Positions 1 through 7,316 of a DNA stretch of 64,000 bases are shown here, piece by piece. The position numbers and the translations under genes were made by a program. A model generated the notes under the pieces. It was not told the DNA's origin, made no database searches, and was given only the letters and a program-made list of their open reading frames with translations. Within the stretch, counting starts at the first letter, position 1; each line of letters begins with the position of its first letter. This stretch comes from an uncultured Nitrospira sp. (GTDB lineage Bacteria; Nitrospirota; Nitrospiria; Nitrospirales; Nitrospiraceae), in assembly GCA_902500825.1 (NCBI GenBank), contig CABVRX010000002.1, forward strand, positions 1 through 64,000, written 5' to 3'.

Positions 1-1
1 T

Positions 2-406
2 TCCGAGGCCTATCCCAACGGGCGGTGGCATCCGTACGTCGGGATCGGCGTGGGCATGCATCAGATGGCGATGAGGCCAGGTGGATCCCGTGGAGTGAGT
101 GCCTGTTGTGTGCCGGGGGGAAATCTCGAAGCGAACCCCCTCCCCGACCAACGGGATACGTCGGTTGGGTGGATGGCCATGGGCGGAATCAAGGCGCATC
201 TCTTCAAGTACGTGGCGGCGTTTGTGGAGGCGAAGTATCTCCAGGCCCATCACAACGGGATGTTGACGGATCGGTTCGGGCAGTCCGCAGGCCCCACGTT
301 TCCAGCGACGGGAGGGAGTACCCTAGTTCTTAATCAATATTCATCCTCGATCGAGACGATCTTGGTGCATGCGGGCTTGTCGATTCACTTTGATCTCCGG
401 CCGTAG
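2..406 (+). CDS. Outer-membrane beta-barrel protein, copy A (5' cut by window edge)
   Basis: This is the C-terminal 134 residues of a barrel protein whose start lies left of the window. It is read in frame from base 2 (SEAYPNGRWHPYVG) to the TAG at 404-406. Sequence and spacer are identical to the matching part of the next gene (606-1511), so this is a copy of the same protein. Short alternating hydrophobic strands and a C-terminal HAGLSIHFDLRP segment ending in aromatic/hydrophobic alternation fit an outer-membrane barrel. It is the first visible member of a tandem array of four. Substrate or partner is unknown. Confidence 0.8.
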   Translation, partial: SEAYPNGRWHPYVGIGVGMHQMAMRPGGSRGVSACCVPGGNLEANPLPDQRDTSVGWMAMGGIKAHLFKYVAAFVEAKYLQAHHNGMLTDRFGQSAGPTFPATGGSTLVLNQYSSSIETILVHAGLSIHFDLRP

Positions 407-605
407 GGTCGTGCCGGATCAAGGAGTAGGTGGCCACTCTATGTCAATACACTACACGAATCGAACCGGGGATCGAATCGAGTCGCACACAGACGCCATC
501 GTCTCGGATCGCCGCGCTGACCATCGACGAGAGACTGACGGATCGCAGTTTGCGCAACCCAAGTTCGTCGCAGCAGATGGTTGCTTTACCGTGGGAGGAC
601 GCTGA

Positions 606-1511
606 ATGAACGCGAGAATTTCGGCGATGATGTGTCTCCTCTGTGTCCTCGGCTCTGCGGATCTCACTCGGGCGGACGATCCGTACAGCCAACGGGTCGC
701 CGATCCCTATGCGATCTCGCCTGATCCCCCAGGCATGTCCTCCGGGATGCCTGAGCTCTATTTTTCCGTTATGGCGGGCCTGGCGATTCCGTCCACTCGG
801 GACGCCACGTTTCAGGACGGGACCCAGCCGACGGTGATCGAGAATGTCGACTATCAGATGAAACATTCATGGGGGGGCAGCGCGGGGATCTGGTTTCCAA
901 CCAGACACAAGTTGTGGGGATTCGATCTCGGTGTGGAAATCACCGGCTATGTGTGGTATCCGGACGTGGCCTGCTGTCGGGACTTTTATAATAATGACCC
1001 CACGGGGGCTAACCAAGTCAATGGGATCGCCAATCGGGGCACCACGACGGAAGTCGATGGCGTCTACGTCGGCCCCAATTTCCTGATTCGCTACCCCATG
1101 GCGATTTCCGAGGCCTATCCCAACGGGCGGTGGCATCCGTACGTCGGGATCGGCGTGGGCATGCATCAGATGGCGATGAGGCCAGGTGGATCCCGTGGAG
1201 TGAGTGCCTGTTGTGTGCCGGGGGGAAATCTCGAAGCGAACCCCCTCCCCGACCAACGGGATACGTCGGTTGGGTGGATGGCCATGGGCGGAATCAAGGC
1301 GCATCTCTTCAAGTACGTGGCGGCGTTTGTGGAGGCGAAGTATCTCCAGGCCCATCACAACGGGATGTTGACGGATCGGTTCGGGCAGTCCGCAGGCCCC
1401 ACGTTTCCAGCGACGGGAGGGAGTACCCTAGTTCTTAATCAATATTCATCCTCGATCGAGACGATCTTGGTGCATGCGGGCTTGTCGATTCACTTTGATC
1501 TCCGGCCGTAG
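606..1511 (+). CDS. Outer-membrane beta-barrel protein, copy B
   Basis: A 301-residue secreted protein. The N-terminus (MNARISAMMCLLCVLGSADL) is a signal peptide with probable cleavage after TRA near residue 23. The rest has many short amphipathic strands with aromatic girdles (GIWFPTRHKLWGFDLGVEI), a conserved FLIRYPMAISEAYPNGRWHP core and a barrel-like C-terminal strand. The start is set by GGGAGGAC at 593-600, five bases before ATG. I place it in the general OmpA/OmpW-like small-barrel class by look, without a family name I can defend. An adjacent Cys pair (VACC) is kept in copies B, C and D. Its 5' half is base-identical to copy C and its 3' half to copy A, which marks a recent recombination. 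Confidence 0.8.
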   Translation: MNARISAMMCLLCVLGSADLTRADDPYSQRVADPYAISPDPPGMSSGMPELYFSVMAGLAIPSTRDATFQDGTQPTVIENVDYQMKHSWGGSAGIWFPTRHKLWGFDLGVEITGYVWYPDVACCRDFYNNDPTGANQVNGIANRGTTTEVDGVYVGPNFLIRYPMAISEAYPNGRWHPYVGIGVGMHQMAMRPGGSRGVSACCVPGGNLEANPLPDQRDTSVGWMAMGGIKAHLFKYVAAFVEAKYLQAHHNGMLTDRFGQSAGPTFPATGGSTLVLNQYSSSIETILVHAGLSIHFDLRP

Positions 1512-1710
1512 GGTCGTGCCGGATCAAGGAGTAGGTGGCCACTCTATGTCAATACACTACACGAATCGAACCGGGGATCGAATCGAGTCGCACACAGACG
1601 CCATCGTCTCGGATCGCCGCGCTGACCATCGACGAGAGACTGACGGATCGCAGTTTGCGCAACCCAAGTTCGTCGCAGCAGATGGTTGCTTTACCGTGGG
1701 AGGACGCTGA

Positions 1711-2586
1711 ATGAACGCGAGAATTTCGGCGATGATGTGTCTCCTCTGTGTCCTCGGCTCTGCGGATCTCACTCGGGCGGACGATCCGTACAGCCAACGG
1801 GTCGCCGATCCCTATGCGATCTCGCCTGATCCCCCAGGCATGTCCTCCGGGATGCCTGAGCTCTATTTTTCCGTTATGGCGGGCCTGGCGATTCCGTCCA
1901 CTCGGGACGCCACGTTTCAGGACGGGACCCAGCCGACGGTGATCGAGAATGTCGACTATCAGATGAAACATTCATGGGGGGGCAGCGCGGGGATCTGGTT
2001 TCCAACCAGACACAAGTTGTGGGGATTCGATCTCGGTGTGGAAATCACCGGCTATGTGTGGTATCCGGACGTGGCCTGCTGTCGGGACTTTTATAATAAT
2101 GACCCCACGGGGGCTAACCAAGTCAATGGGATCGCCAATCGGGGCACCACGACGGAAGTCGATGGCGTCTACGTCGGCCCCAATTTCCTGATTCGCTACC
2201 CCATGGCGATTTCCGAGGCCTATCCCAACGGGCGGTGGCATCCGTACGTCGGGATCGGCGTGGGCGCGCATCAGATTGGGATGAAGCCAGGGGGATTCCG
2301 GGGGGGGACTCTTACGCACGTCAACACCACCCAACGGGATACGACAATCGGGTTTCAGGGTGTGGGCGGAATCAAGGCGCATCTCTTTAAGTACGTGGCG
2401 GCCTTTGTGGAGGCGAAGTATCTCTATGCCCATCACAACGGGCTATCGTCGGATCGGTTCGGGAACTCCCCCGATGGCAGTCTAGCCATTGGGGCGCCCG
2501 GTCCTTTCGTGAATCCCTATTCATCCACGGTCGATACGATCTTGGTGCATGCGGGTTTGTCGATGCACTTTGACTGGAAGCCGTAG
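1711..2586 (+). CDS. Outer-membrane beta-barrel protein, copy C
   Basis: A 291-residue paralogue of copy B with the same signal peptide and ribosome-binding site. It is base-identical to copy B through the GWHP/VGIGVG region (to about base 2264), then diverges abruptly. The differences cluster in two stretches: after PGGFRGGTLTHVNTTQ, and between RFGNSP and NPYSST. These look like surface loops between conserved strands (KAHLFKYVAAFVEAKYLYAHHNG). This supports a barrel scaffold displaying variable loops. Function is unknown. Confidence 0.8.
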   Translation: MNARISAMMCLLCVLGSADLTRADDPYSQRVADPYAISPDPPGMSSGMPELYFSVMAGLAIPSTRDATFQDGTQPTVIENVDYQMKHSWGGSAGIWFPTRHKLWGFDLGVEITGYVWYPDVACCRDFYNNDPTGANQVNGIANRGTTTEVDGVYVGPNFLIRYPMAISEAYPNGRWHPYVGIGVGAHQIGMKPGGFRGGTLTHVNTTQRDTTIGFQGVGGIKAHLFKYVAAFVEAKYLYAHHNGLSSDRFGNSPDGSLAIGAPGPFVNPYSSTVDTILVHAGLSMHFDWKP

Positions 2587-2665
2587 GGTCGTGCCAGATG
2601 GATTGCAGATTGCGCAACCCAAGTTCGTCGCAGCAGATGGTTGCTTTACCGTGGGAGGACGCTGA

Positions 2666-3514
2666 ATGAACGCGAGAATTTCGGCGATGATGTGTCTCCT
2701 CTGTGTCCTCGGCTCTGCGGATCTCACCCGGGCGGAAGATCCGTCCAGCCAACGGGTCGCCGATCCCTATGCGATTTCGATATCGACTAATCCCCCAACC
2801 ATGTCTTCCGGGACGCTCGAGCCCTATCTGTCCTTTATGGCGGGCATAGCAATTCCGCGCAGTGCGGACGCCACGTTCACGGACGGGACCACGCCGACGG
2901 TGGTCGAGAATGTCGACTATCAGACGAAACACTCAGTCGGGGGCAACGCGGGGATCTGGTTTCCCACCAGAAACAAGTTGGCGGGATTCGATCTCGGTGT
3001 GGAAATCACCGGCTTTATTTGGTATGCGGACGTGGCCTGCTGTCTGGACAATTATAATCGTGATCCCGCAACGGGGTTAGGCACCACGACGGAGATCAAC
3101 GGCATCTACATCGGCACCAATTTCCTGATTCGCTACCCCATGGCGATTTCCGAGGCCTATCCCAACGGGCGGTGGCATCCGTACGTCGGGATCGGCGTGG
3201 GAGCGCATCAGATGGCGATGAAGCCAGGTGGGCAACATGGGGTGAACTTTTTTGACGCCATCACCGAACAACGGGATACGACGGTCGGGTTTATGGGAGT
3301 GGGCGGAATCAAGGCGCATCTCTTCAAGTACGTGGCCGTGTTTGCGGAGGCGAAGTATCTCCGTGCCCATCACAACGGGCTGACGACGGATCGGTTCGGG
3401 AATTCACCCACTTTCTTAACGGCTGGGCCTATGACTCTTAATCCCTATGAATCCACGATCAATACGATCCTTGTGCATGCGGGCATGTCGCTTCACTTTG
3501 ACATCAACCCGTAG
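2666..3514 (+). CDS. Outer-membrane beta-barrel protein, copy D
   Basis: A 282-residue member and the most divergent of the four. The signal peptide and the long core ending SEAYPNGRWHPYVGIGVG are almost unchanged, while it carries its own loops (GQHGVNFFDAITEQ; NSPTFLTAGPMTLNPYEST) and lacks the insertion after the NRDPATG segment. The upstream spacer (2587-2665) is about 120 bases shorter than the spacers before copies B and C but keeps the final 70 bases with the GGGAGGAC ribosome-binding site. It is the last gene of the array and is followed by a strong stem-loop. Confidence 0.8.
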   Translation: MNARISAMMCLLCVLGSADLTRAEDPSSQRVADPYAISISTNPPTMSSGTLEPYLSFMAGIAIPRSADATFTDGTTPTVVENVDYQTKHSVGGNAGIWFPTRNKLAGFDLGVEITGFIWYADVACCLDNYNRDPATGLGTTTEINGIYIGTNFLIRYPMAISEAYPNGRWHPYVGIGVGAHQMAMKPGGQHGVNFFDAITEQRDTTVGFMGVGGIKAHLFKYVAVFAEAKYLRAHHNGLTTDRFGNSPTFLTAGPMTLNPYESTINTILVHAGMSLHFDINP

Positions 3515-3535
3515 GTTCGCGTAGGAATGTGAGGT

Positions 3536-3563
3536 GCTATCCCACCTGGATTGGTGGGATAGC
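3536..3563 (+). terminator. Stem-loop after the barrel array
   Basis: A perfect 11-bp stem (GCTATCCCACC / GGTGGGATAGC) with a six-base loop begins 21 bases after the stop of copy D. There is no clear T-run after it, so it may be a terminator aided by other factors or an mRNA-stabilising hairpin. Confidence 0.55.
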
Positions 3564-3617
3564 GTCTCCCGCTTCTCAACAAGCGAGTCGGCGTTTCAGG
3601 GCCGTTTCAATTCCAGC

Positions 3618-3875
3618 TTAGAAGTCGATCACGTTCACACCCTTCTGTTTGAAGTTGCCACCCAGTCCATCGTTATCAATCATAGACGCGATCACCGTGA
3701 GATATTCGGGCTTGGCCTCTGGTATGTAGAAGTCAAAGCTGAGTTGCACGAGCGCCACCTCATGATGGTGAGCCTCACGCGTACTTACGGACAGGGGCAG
3801 CCCATTCTGCGGTTTTAGCGTTTTGCTTCCGGTGGCGGCCAATTCATTTCCGTGTGTCGACCGCAGTAGTAACAC
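3618..3875 (-). CDS. Possible small protein, start unclear
   Basis: An open frame of up to 85 residues runs out of the 3' end of the neighbouring zinc-ribbon gene. The stretch from about residue 38 (HEVALVQLSFDFYIPEAKPE) to the end (NFKQKGVNVIDF) has balanced, protein-like composition, unlike the arginine/serine-rich frames typical of chance ORFs here. The ATG at 3875 lies inside the previous gene; a GTG at 3758 is an alternative. No ribosome-binding site is obvious for either. I do not recognise the family. It could be the tail of a broken gene. Otherwise 3564-3814 holds nothing I can identify. Confidence 0.3.
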   Translation of the reverse strand: MLLLRSTHGNELAATGSKTLKPQNGLPLSVSTREAHHHEVALVQLSFDFYIPEAKPEYLTVIASMIDNDGLGGNFKQKGVNVIDF

Positions 3876-4219
3876 AAGAGACGGTACCGGGCCTTACGGC
3901 GGGGATTGGGTAAGGAGATGAAGGTAATGGGCGTGTCGTCATAAGGGCACGTCGGCTGTTCGTGCAGGAGATGCGTCTCCGCCATCAAGGTGATGGAGGC
4001 CACATCCCAGGAAGGCTGGTGTTCCTCTTTGCCAGTAATCTTCTCGACGGCGTGACAACGTTCGCAGGCGGCTTCATAAAACTTGATGCGGGCGCTATGT
4101 GGAGTATGGTCGGCCACGGCCATCGCTCCACCGCAGCCAGGTTTCGTGCAGGTGAGATGCTCGTGTTGAAGCGCTTGAACGAACCGATGGTGATGCTCCC
4201 TTTCCTGTTCGGTTTTCAT
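3815..4219 (-). CDS. Zinc-ribbon-like hypothetical protein
   Basis: A 134-residue soluble protein starting MKTEQEREHHHRF. I chose the ATG at 4219 over a frame 31 codons longer because GGAGG lies eight to twelve bases upstream of it. Three metal-binding-like elements are visible: TCTKPGCGG and ACERCHAVEK in the N-terminal half, and LLCYYCGRH near the C-terminus, with CPYDD between. Such paired Cys knuckles suggest zinc or redox-metal binding. I do not recognise a named family. It is followed downstream by the small possible ORF at 3618-3875. Confidence 0.65.
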   Translation of the reverse strand: MKTEQEREHHHRFVQALQHEHLTCTKPGCGGAMAVADHTPHSARIKFYEAACERCHAVEKITGKEEHQPSWDVASITLMAETHLLHEQPTCPYDDTPITFISLPNPRRKARYRLLCYYCGRHTEMNWPPPEAKR

Positions 4220-4403
4220 CAATGCCCCTCCATTTCCTGAACGCCCTGTTCTTTTGTTGTTCCTTTCCTGTCCCTTCTCAGGGACGGCATTCAGGTTAAT
4301 TCCCCTGCGCACGTTGAACGAGCACAGCCCTTCACCAAAAATAAGATTATTCCGAGTGCGCGCTCAGTGAGCAAGGAACTAACCTGGATGCCGTCCCATC
4401 TCC

Positions 4404-5138
4404 TCATATTCCCCAGCCTCCGCTAATCTGGATATTCGCACCGTTCACGTACCGCGCTTCTTCGCTGAGCAAATAACGGACTGCCGCGACCGTGTCATCA
4501 ACGGTTCCGATGTATCCGGCGGGAATGCGTTTGGTCATGGTGGCAAGTTCTTGCGGGGGCGCGCTGCCTGAATCGATAAAACCGGGTGAAATCGCATTCA
4601 CGGTGATGCCGTATGGCGCCAAGAGCTTGGCCAATGTGCGGGTCAGAATGAGTACGCCGGCCTTGGCGATATAATGGGCGGTCACATCCGGCTGGGCCTC
4701 CATCTGATCGGCATTGGCCATGCTGAAGCTGATGATGCGACCGGCCTTGCGGGACTTCATGCCGGGCGCCACGGCCTGCGCGAGATAGAAAATCGGATGC
4801 AGATTGCCGGTAAACATCTCGTTCCAGCCCTCGACGGTTTCGTCGAACAGATTGATTCGATGATAGGGACCGGCGCCGTTGATCAGGACATCGATTCGTC
4901 CCCATCCTTTTTCAACTTGTGCGACCATATCCTTGGTCGCCACTGGATCGGACACATCGCATCGGAGGGCCAGCGCTTGTCCTCCTCGCTGCATGATGTC
5001 CTTCGCCGTGGCTTTGGCCTCAGCTTCGCTGGTTCTGTAGCAGAAGGCGATGTTCCACTGTCGCGATGCGAGGTCGAGCGCAATCCCTCGTCCGATGCCT
5101 TTCGCTCCTCCGGTGATCAGTGCGACGTGCTGGGTCAT
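4404..5138 (-). CDS. SDR-family oxidoreductase with His at the catalytic Tyr position
   Basis: A 244-residue short-chain dehydrogenase/reductase of the FabG type. The Rossmann NAD(P) loop TGGAKGIG is at residues 9-16, NGAG at 87-90, and the C-terminal GGWGI is typical. The active-site region reads VTAHYIAKAG. Relative to the canonical YxxxK, the lysine is K159 and the position of the catalytic tyrosine is H155, with a Tyr one residue later. Activity may therefore be altered or lost. It is the last gene of a minus-strand operon, 30 bases after the glycosyltransferase-family gene at 5169-5921. The substrate cannot be told. Confidence 0.8.
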   Translation of the reverse strand: MTQHVALITGGAKGIGRGIALDLASRQWNIAFCYRTSEAEAKATAKDIMQRGGQALALRCDVSDPVATKDMVAQVEKGWGRIDVLINGAGPYHRINLFDETVEGWNEMFTGNLHPIFYLAQAVAPGMKSRKAGRIISFSMANADQMEAQPDVTAHYIAKAGVLILTRTLAKLLAPYGITVNAISPGFIDSGSAPPQELATMTKRIPAGYIGTVDDTVAAVRYLLSEEARYVNGANIQISGGWGI

Positions 5139-5168
5139 GTGGCTCCTGAATGATCGATTCGTGGGTCA

Positions 5169-5921
5169 TTATGCTCTCGTTCGCAATCGTTTGGCGAGTA
5201 ATTCCAGCACACCCGAGGTGCGGGCTGAAAAAGCTCGCTCGTTTTTCGGTATCTTAGTCTCGGCGGCGCAGGCTTCAATGAAGACTTCAAGATCGGTCAG
5301 GGTATCGATGTCTCGCCACGGATGAATCAATGAGGTCTTCAGTCCGATTCTCGCTGCTTTCTCCTGGGTGAGTCTGAGTACTTGGTCGGTTGACCAGGGA
5401 ATGTCGGCGAACAGTTCCGCCGCCATCCGTTTGAGGCCGATCAGATAATAACCTCCATCGATAGCTGGACCGAGCACAAGATCTTGGTTCTCCAGCGAGG
5501 TGAGGGCCTGTTTGAAATGGTCAAGCGGAAGCGTCGGCACATCTGTCCCCATGAGTACGACCTGTCGGTATCCATGCGCGAACACGGTTTGAAAGGCCTG
5601 GTTCATGCGCGTGCCGAGGTCGTCGCCCACTTGATCGATCAGTTTCACGCCTTGCCGCTCCTCCATGATCTTGAAGAAGACATGTGTTACAGACGGAGCA
5701 CAGGCCAGATATCGATCGATCGGCAGCTTCAGCTTCGCAGCCGCCACCTTTGTTCTCTCCAACGTATCGAGCACGAAACTGCCATGGAGCGTGGCCGCCT
5801 CATCGGGAGTCAACGGCGGGCAGAGACGTGTCTTGACCTGACCCGGGATTGGCGCCTTGGCGAAGATGACCAATGCAGTGCTGAGCGCTGAGTGCTGCGT
5901 GCTGCGGTTAGGGCTTGGCAT
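5169..5921 (-). CDS. TIGR04282-type glycosyltransferase-like protein (DUF2064)
   Basis: A 250-residue nucleotidyl/glycosyltransferase-A-fold protein. IFAKAPIPGQVKTRLCPPL near the N-terminus, VLMGTDVPTLP and GPAIDGGYYLIGL in the middle are hallmarks of the DUF2064/TIGR04282 family, linked by name to arsenosugar biosynthesis and usually paired with a TIGR04283 gene, as here three bases upstream. The ATG at 5921 has GGTGAGG about six bases upstream. The first residues (RSTQHSALST) are encoded by an odd run of short CAGCAC-like repeats and are absent from typical members, so a start near the following Leu (TTG) is possible. Confidence 0.8.
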   Translation of the reverse strand: MPSPNRSTQHSALSTALVIFAKAPIPGQVKTRLCPPLTPDEAATLHGSFVLDTLERTKVAAAKLKLPIDRYLACAPSVTHVFFKIMEERQGVKLIDQVGDDLGTRMNQAFQTVFAHGYRQVVLMGTDVPTLPLDHFKQALTSLENQDLVLGPAIDGGYYLIGLKRMAAELFADIPWSTDQVLRLTQEKAARIGLKTSLIHPWRDIDTLTDLEVFIEACAAETKIPKNERAFSARTSGVLELLAKRLRTRA

Positions 5922-5924
5922 TCA

Positions 5925-6617
5925 CTACCTCACCGGTCGATAGACGCGAGCCAGCTGATGCGGGCTGACGCCCGCCCAATATAAGAACCGCAGAGTCCAC
6001 ATCAAGAAGATGGTCCTCAAGAGACCCTGTTGTTCCCAGCGCCGGAACGATGTGGTGACCTTCTGATGCAGTGCCGCTATCTGTCCAGTGCGCTTCAGTC
6101 TTCGGCTGAATTCAATGTCTTCCATCAGTGGGATGTCAGCGAAGCCGCCGAGCCGTTCAAAGGCATGACGACGAACGAACAGGGCCTGATCGCCCGTGGC
6201 GATACTGCTCAATCGGGAACGAAGATTCATGAGTGTGCTGATCACGGGTGCCAAGATAGAGGGAGAGTTAAAAGTCACATCGAAGCGGCCTCCGACGACC
6301 GTTGGTTCGATGAGCGCCGATTCGATCATCGTTGTTGCGCCGGCCGGCAAGAGCGTATCCGCATGCAAGAAGAGCAAAATGTCACCTTGGCCGGCCTTCG
6401 CCCCTTCGTTCATCTGACCAGCGCGACCCACCGGGGCTGTTACGATAAACGCGTTGGATGTCTTTGCGCAAAAGGCTTCGGCAATCAAGATGGTTTTATC
6501 TGAGCTTCCACCGTCCACGATCACGACTTCGGTGACGTCTGACGTCGATAGGCATGCGAGGGTCTGCGTGAGGCTTCGTTCTTCGTTCAATGTCGGAATG
6601 ATGACGGAGATCATCAT
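5925..6617 (-). CDS. TIGR04283-type glycosyltransferase 2 family protein
   Basis: A 230-residue family-2 glycosyltransferase. The N-terminus ISVIIPTLNEE, IVDGGSSDKT and the metal-binding LHADT are GT2 motifs. GDQALFVRR, PLMEDIEFSRRLK and the C-terminal ARVYRPVR match the TIGR04283 group. It acts in the cytosol or at the inner membrane face on a nucleotide-sugar donor; the acceptor is unknown. First gene of a three-gene operon with the TIGR04282 gene and the SDR. Two adjacent ATGs (6617 and 6614) are possible. A dispersed repeat begins two bases upstream of the start, so no ordinary ribosome-binding site is visible. Confidence 0.8.
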   Translation of the reverse strand: MMISVIIPTLNEERSLTQTLACLSTSDVTEVVIVDGGSSDKTILIAEAFCAKTSNAFIVTAPVGRAGQMNEGAKAGQGDILLFLHADTLLPAGATTMIESALIEPTVVGGRFDVTFNSPSILAPVISTLMNLRSRLSSIATGDQALFVRRHAFERLGGFADIPLMEDIEFSRRLKRTGQIAALHQKVTTSFRRWEQQGLLRTIFLMWTLRFLYWAGVSPHQLARVYRPVR

Positions 6618-6618
6618 C

Positions 6619-6738
6619 GGATGGCGAACATGGTGTCGGGCTTCGTTCTCACATCATTCAGAGGGCTCAACGTACAAAGAAACGTACGCCTCGCCTCTTC
6701 ATTCGTTGTGGCCTTGCCGGACACCATGTTGGCCATCC
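6619..6738. repeat. Dispersed intergenic element, copy 1
   Basis: About 120 bp with terminal inverted repeats: left arm GGATGGCGAACATGGTGTC, right arm its complement with one mismatch. The interior carries CGTAC-8 nt-GTACG followed by a CGCCTCGCCTCTTC stretch shared with copies at 7193, 11564 and 15667. It lies between the start of the GT2 gene and the end of the membrane-protein gene. No ORF inside. Confidence 0.75.
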
Positions 6739-6755
6739 TGCGGGCTTAGTCAAAC

Positions 6756-7169
6756 TCACGGGGCAGGTTTCTTGGGCTCGACGAACATGAAGTACATGAC
6801 AATGATGATGGTGACCCAGAAGAGGATCTGCTTGTGCCAAAAGAGGACTTCTCCGTATTGCACGAGGCCCAAGGCCAAGGCGATCGCAATCGCCATGGCT
6901 CCATAGCGGAAAATCGGAGTTTCAATGGCGGCATTGGCCCAGATCGCAAGGCCAGCGAAGTAGATGAGAAACGGCACGACATTGATTTCGAAACCGCCGC
7001 TGATGGACAGAAAGACATTGAGAAAGCCGATAAACATCAACGCCGTTCCCACCATCAACCCGATGACATGTACCTGATGCTCGTTCCCACTTTCGTGCTC
7101 TCTCGGTGCGGTCGGATGGGACGGGCGCAGAGATTCGTCTTGAGGCGGAGGCAGATCAGACGGAGCCAT
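6756..7169 (-). CDS. Small polytopic membrane protein
   Basis: A 137-residue protein. The first 35 residues are hydrophilic and Pro-rich (MAPSDLPPPQDESLRPSHP), followed by about four hydrophobic segments (VIGLMVGTALMFIGFLNVFL; NVVPFLIYFAGLAIWANAAI; GAMAIAIALALGLVQYG; ILFWVTIIIVMYFMFVEP). Start at 7169 is chosen over a frame 40 codons longer because that extension is encoded by the neighbouring dispersed repeat, and GGAGA lies about nine bases upstream of 7169. I do not recognise a named family. It sits between two copies of the dispersed element. Confidence 0.65.
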   Translation of the reverse strand: MAPSDLPPPQDESLRPSHPTAPREHESGNEHQVHVIGLMVGTALMFIGFLNVFLSISGGFEINVVPFLIYFAGLAIWANAAIETPIFRYGAMAIAIALALGLVQYGEVLFWHKQILFWVTIIIVMYFMFVEPKKPAP

Positions 7170-7192
7170 GGCTAGCAGTCTCCACATAGCTC

Positions 7193-7316
7193 GCAGGATG
7201 TTCAAAAAGGCCGTCCAGCGAGGCCGCAGCGAGCGAAGAGGCGAGGCGTACGCTTCGGTACGTTGAGTCTCTGAGCGATGCGGGAACACAGCTGGAGGAC
7301 TTTTTCAACATCCTGC
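7193..7316. repeat. Dispersed intergenic element, copy 2 (best-preserved)
   Basis: A 124-bp element with about 26-bp imperfect terminal inverted repeats: GCAGGATGTTCAAAAAGG on the left, the complement of GCAGGATGTTGAAAAAG on the right. Inside is CGTAC-6 nt-GTACG and a GCGAGCGAAGAGGCGAGGCG tract. Its right end overlaps the first base of the TAG stop of the dCTP deaminase gene. Confidence 0.8.

Larger units (their letters stand above)
1..2264. repeat. Exact 1,105-bp tandem duplication within the barrel array
   Basis: Bases 1-1159 recur at 1106-2264 with an offset of 1,105 and no difference that I could find. The unit starts and ends inside the coding sequence (in the SEAYPNGRWHPYVG region), so it contains the 3' part of one gene, a 199-bp spacer and the 5' part of the next. 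It may extend left of the window. Confidence 0.85.

Noticed and set aside
369-605. 78-residue frame across the spacer before copy B (and its twin at 1474-1710)
   Set aside because: No ribosome-binding site, crosses from the 3' end of one barrel gene into the spacer, and composition is not protein-like.
25-1438. Open frames of about 102 residues at 25-333 and 1130-1438
   Set aside because: They are Arg/Gly-rich frames shifted against the clearly coding barrel frame and repeat only because of the duplication.
3534-3818. 94-residue plus-strand frame after the barrel array
   Set aside because: It begins inside the stem-loop and runs antisense to a more protein-like minus-strand frame.
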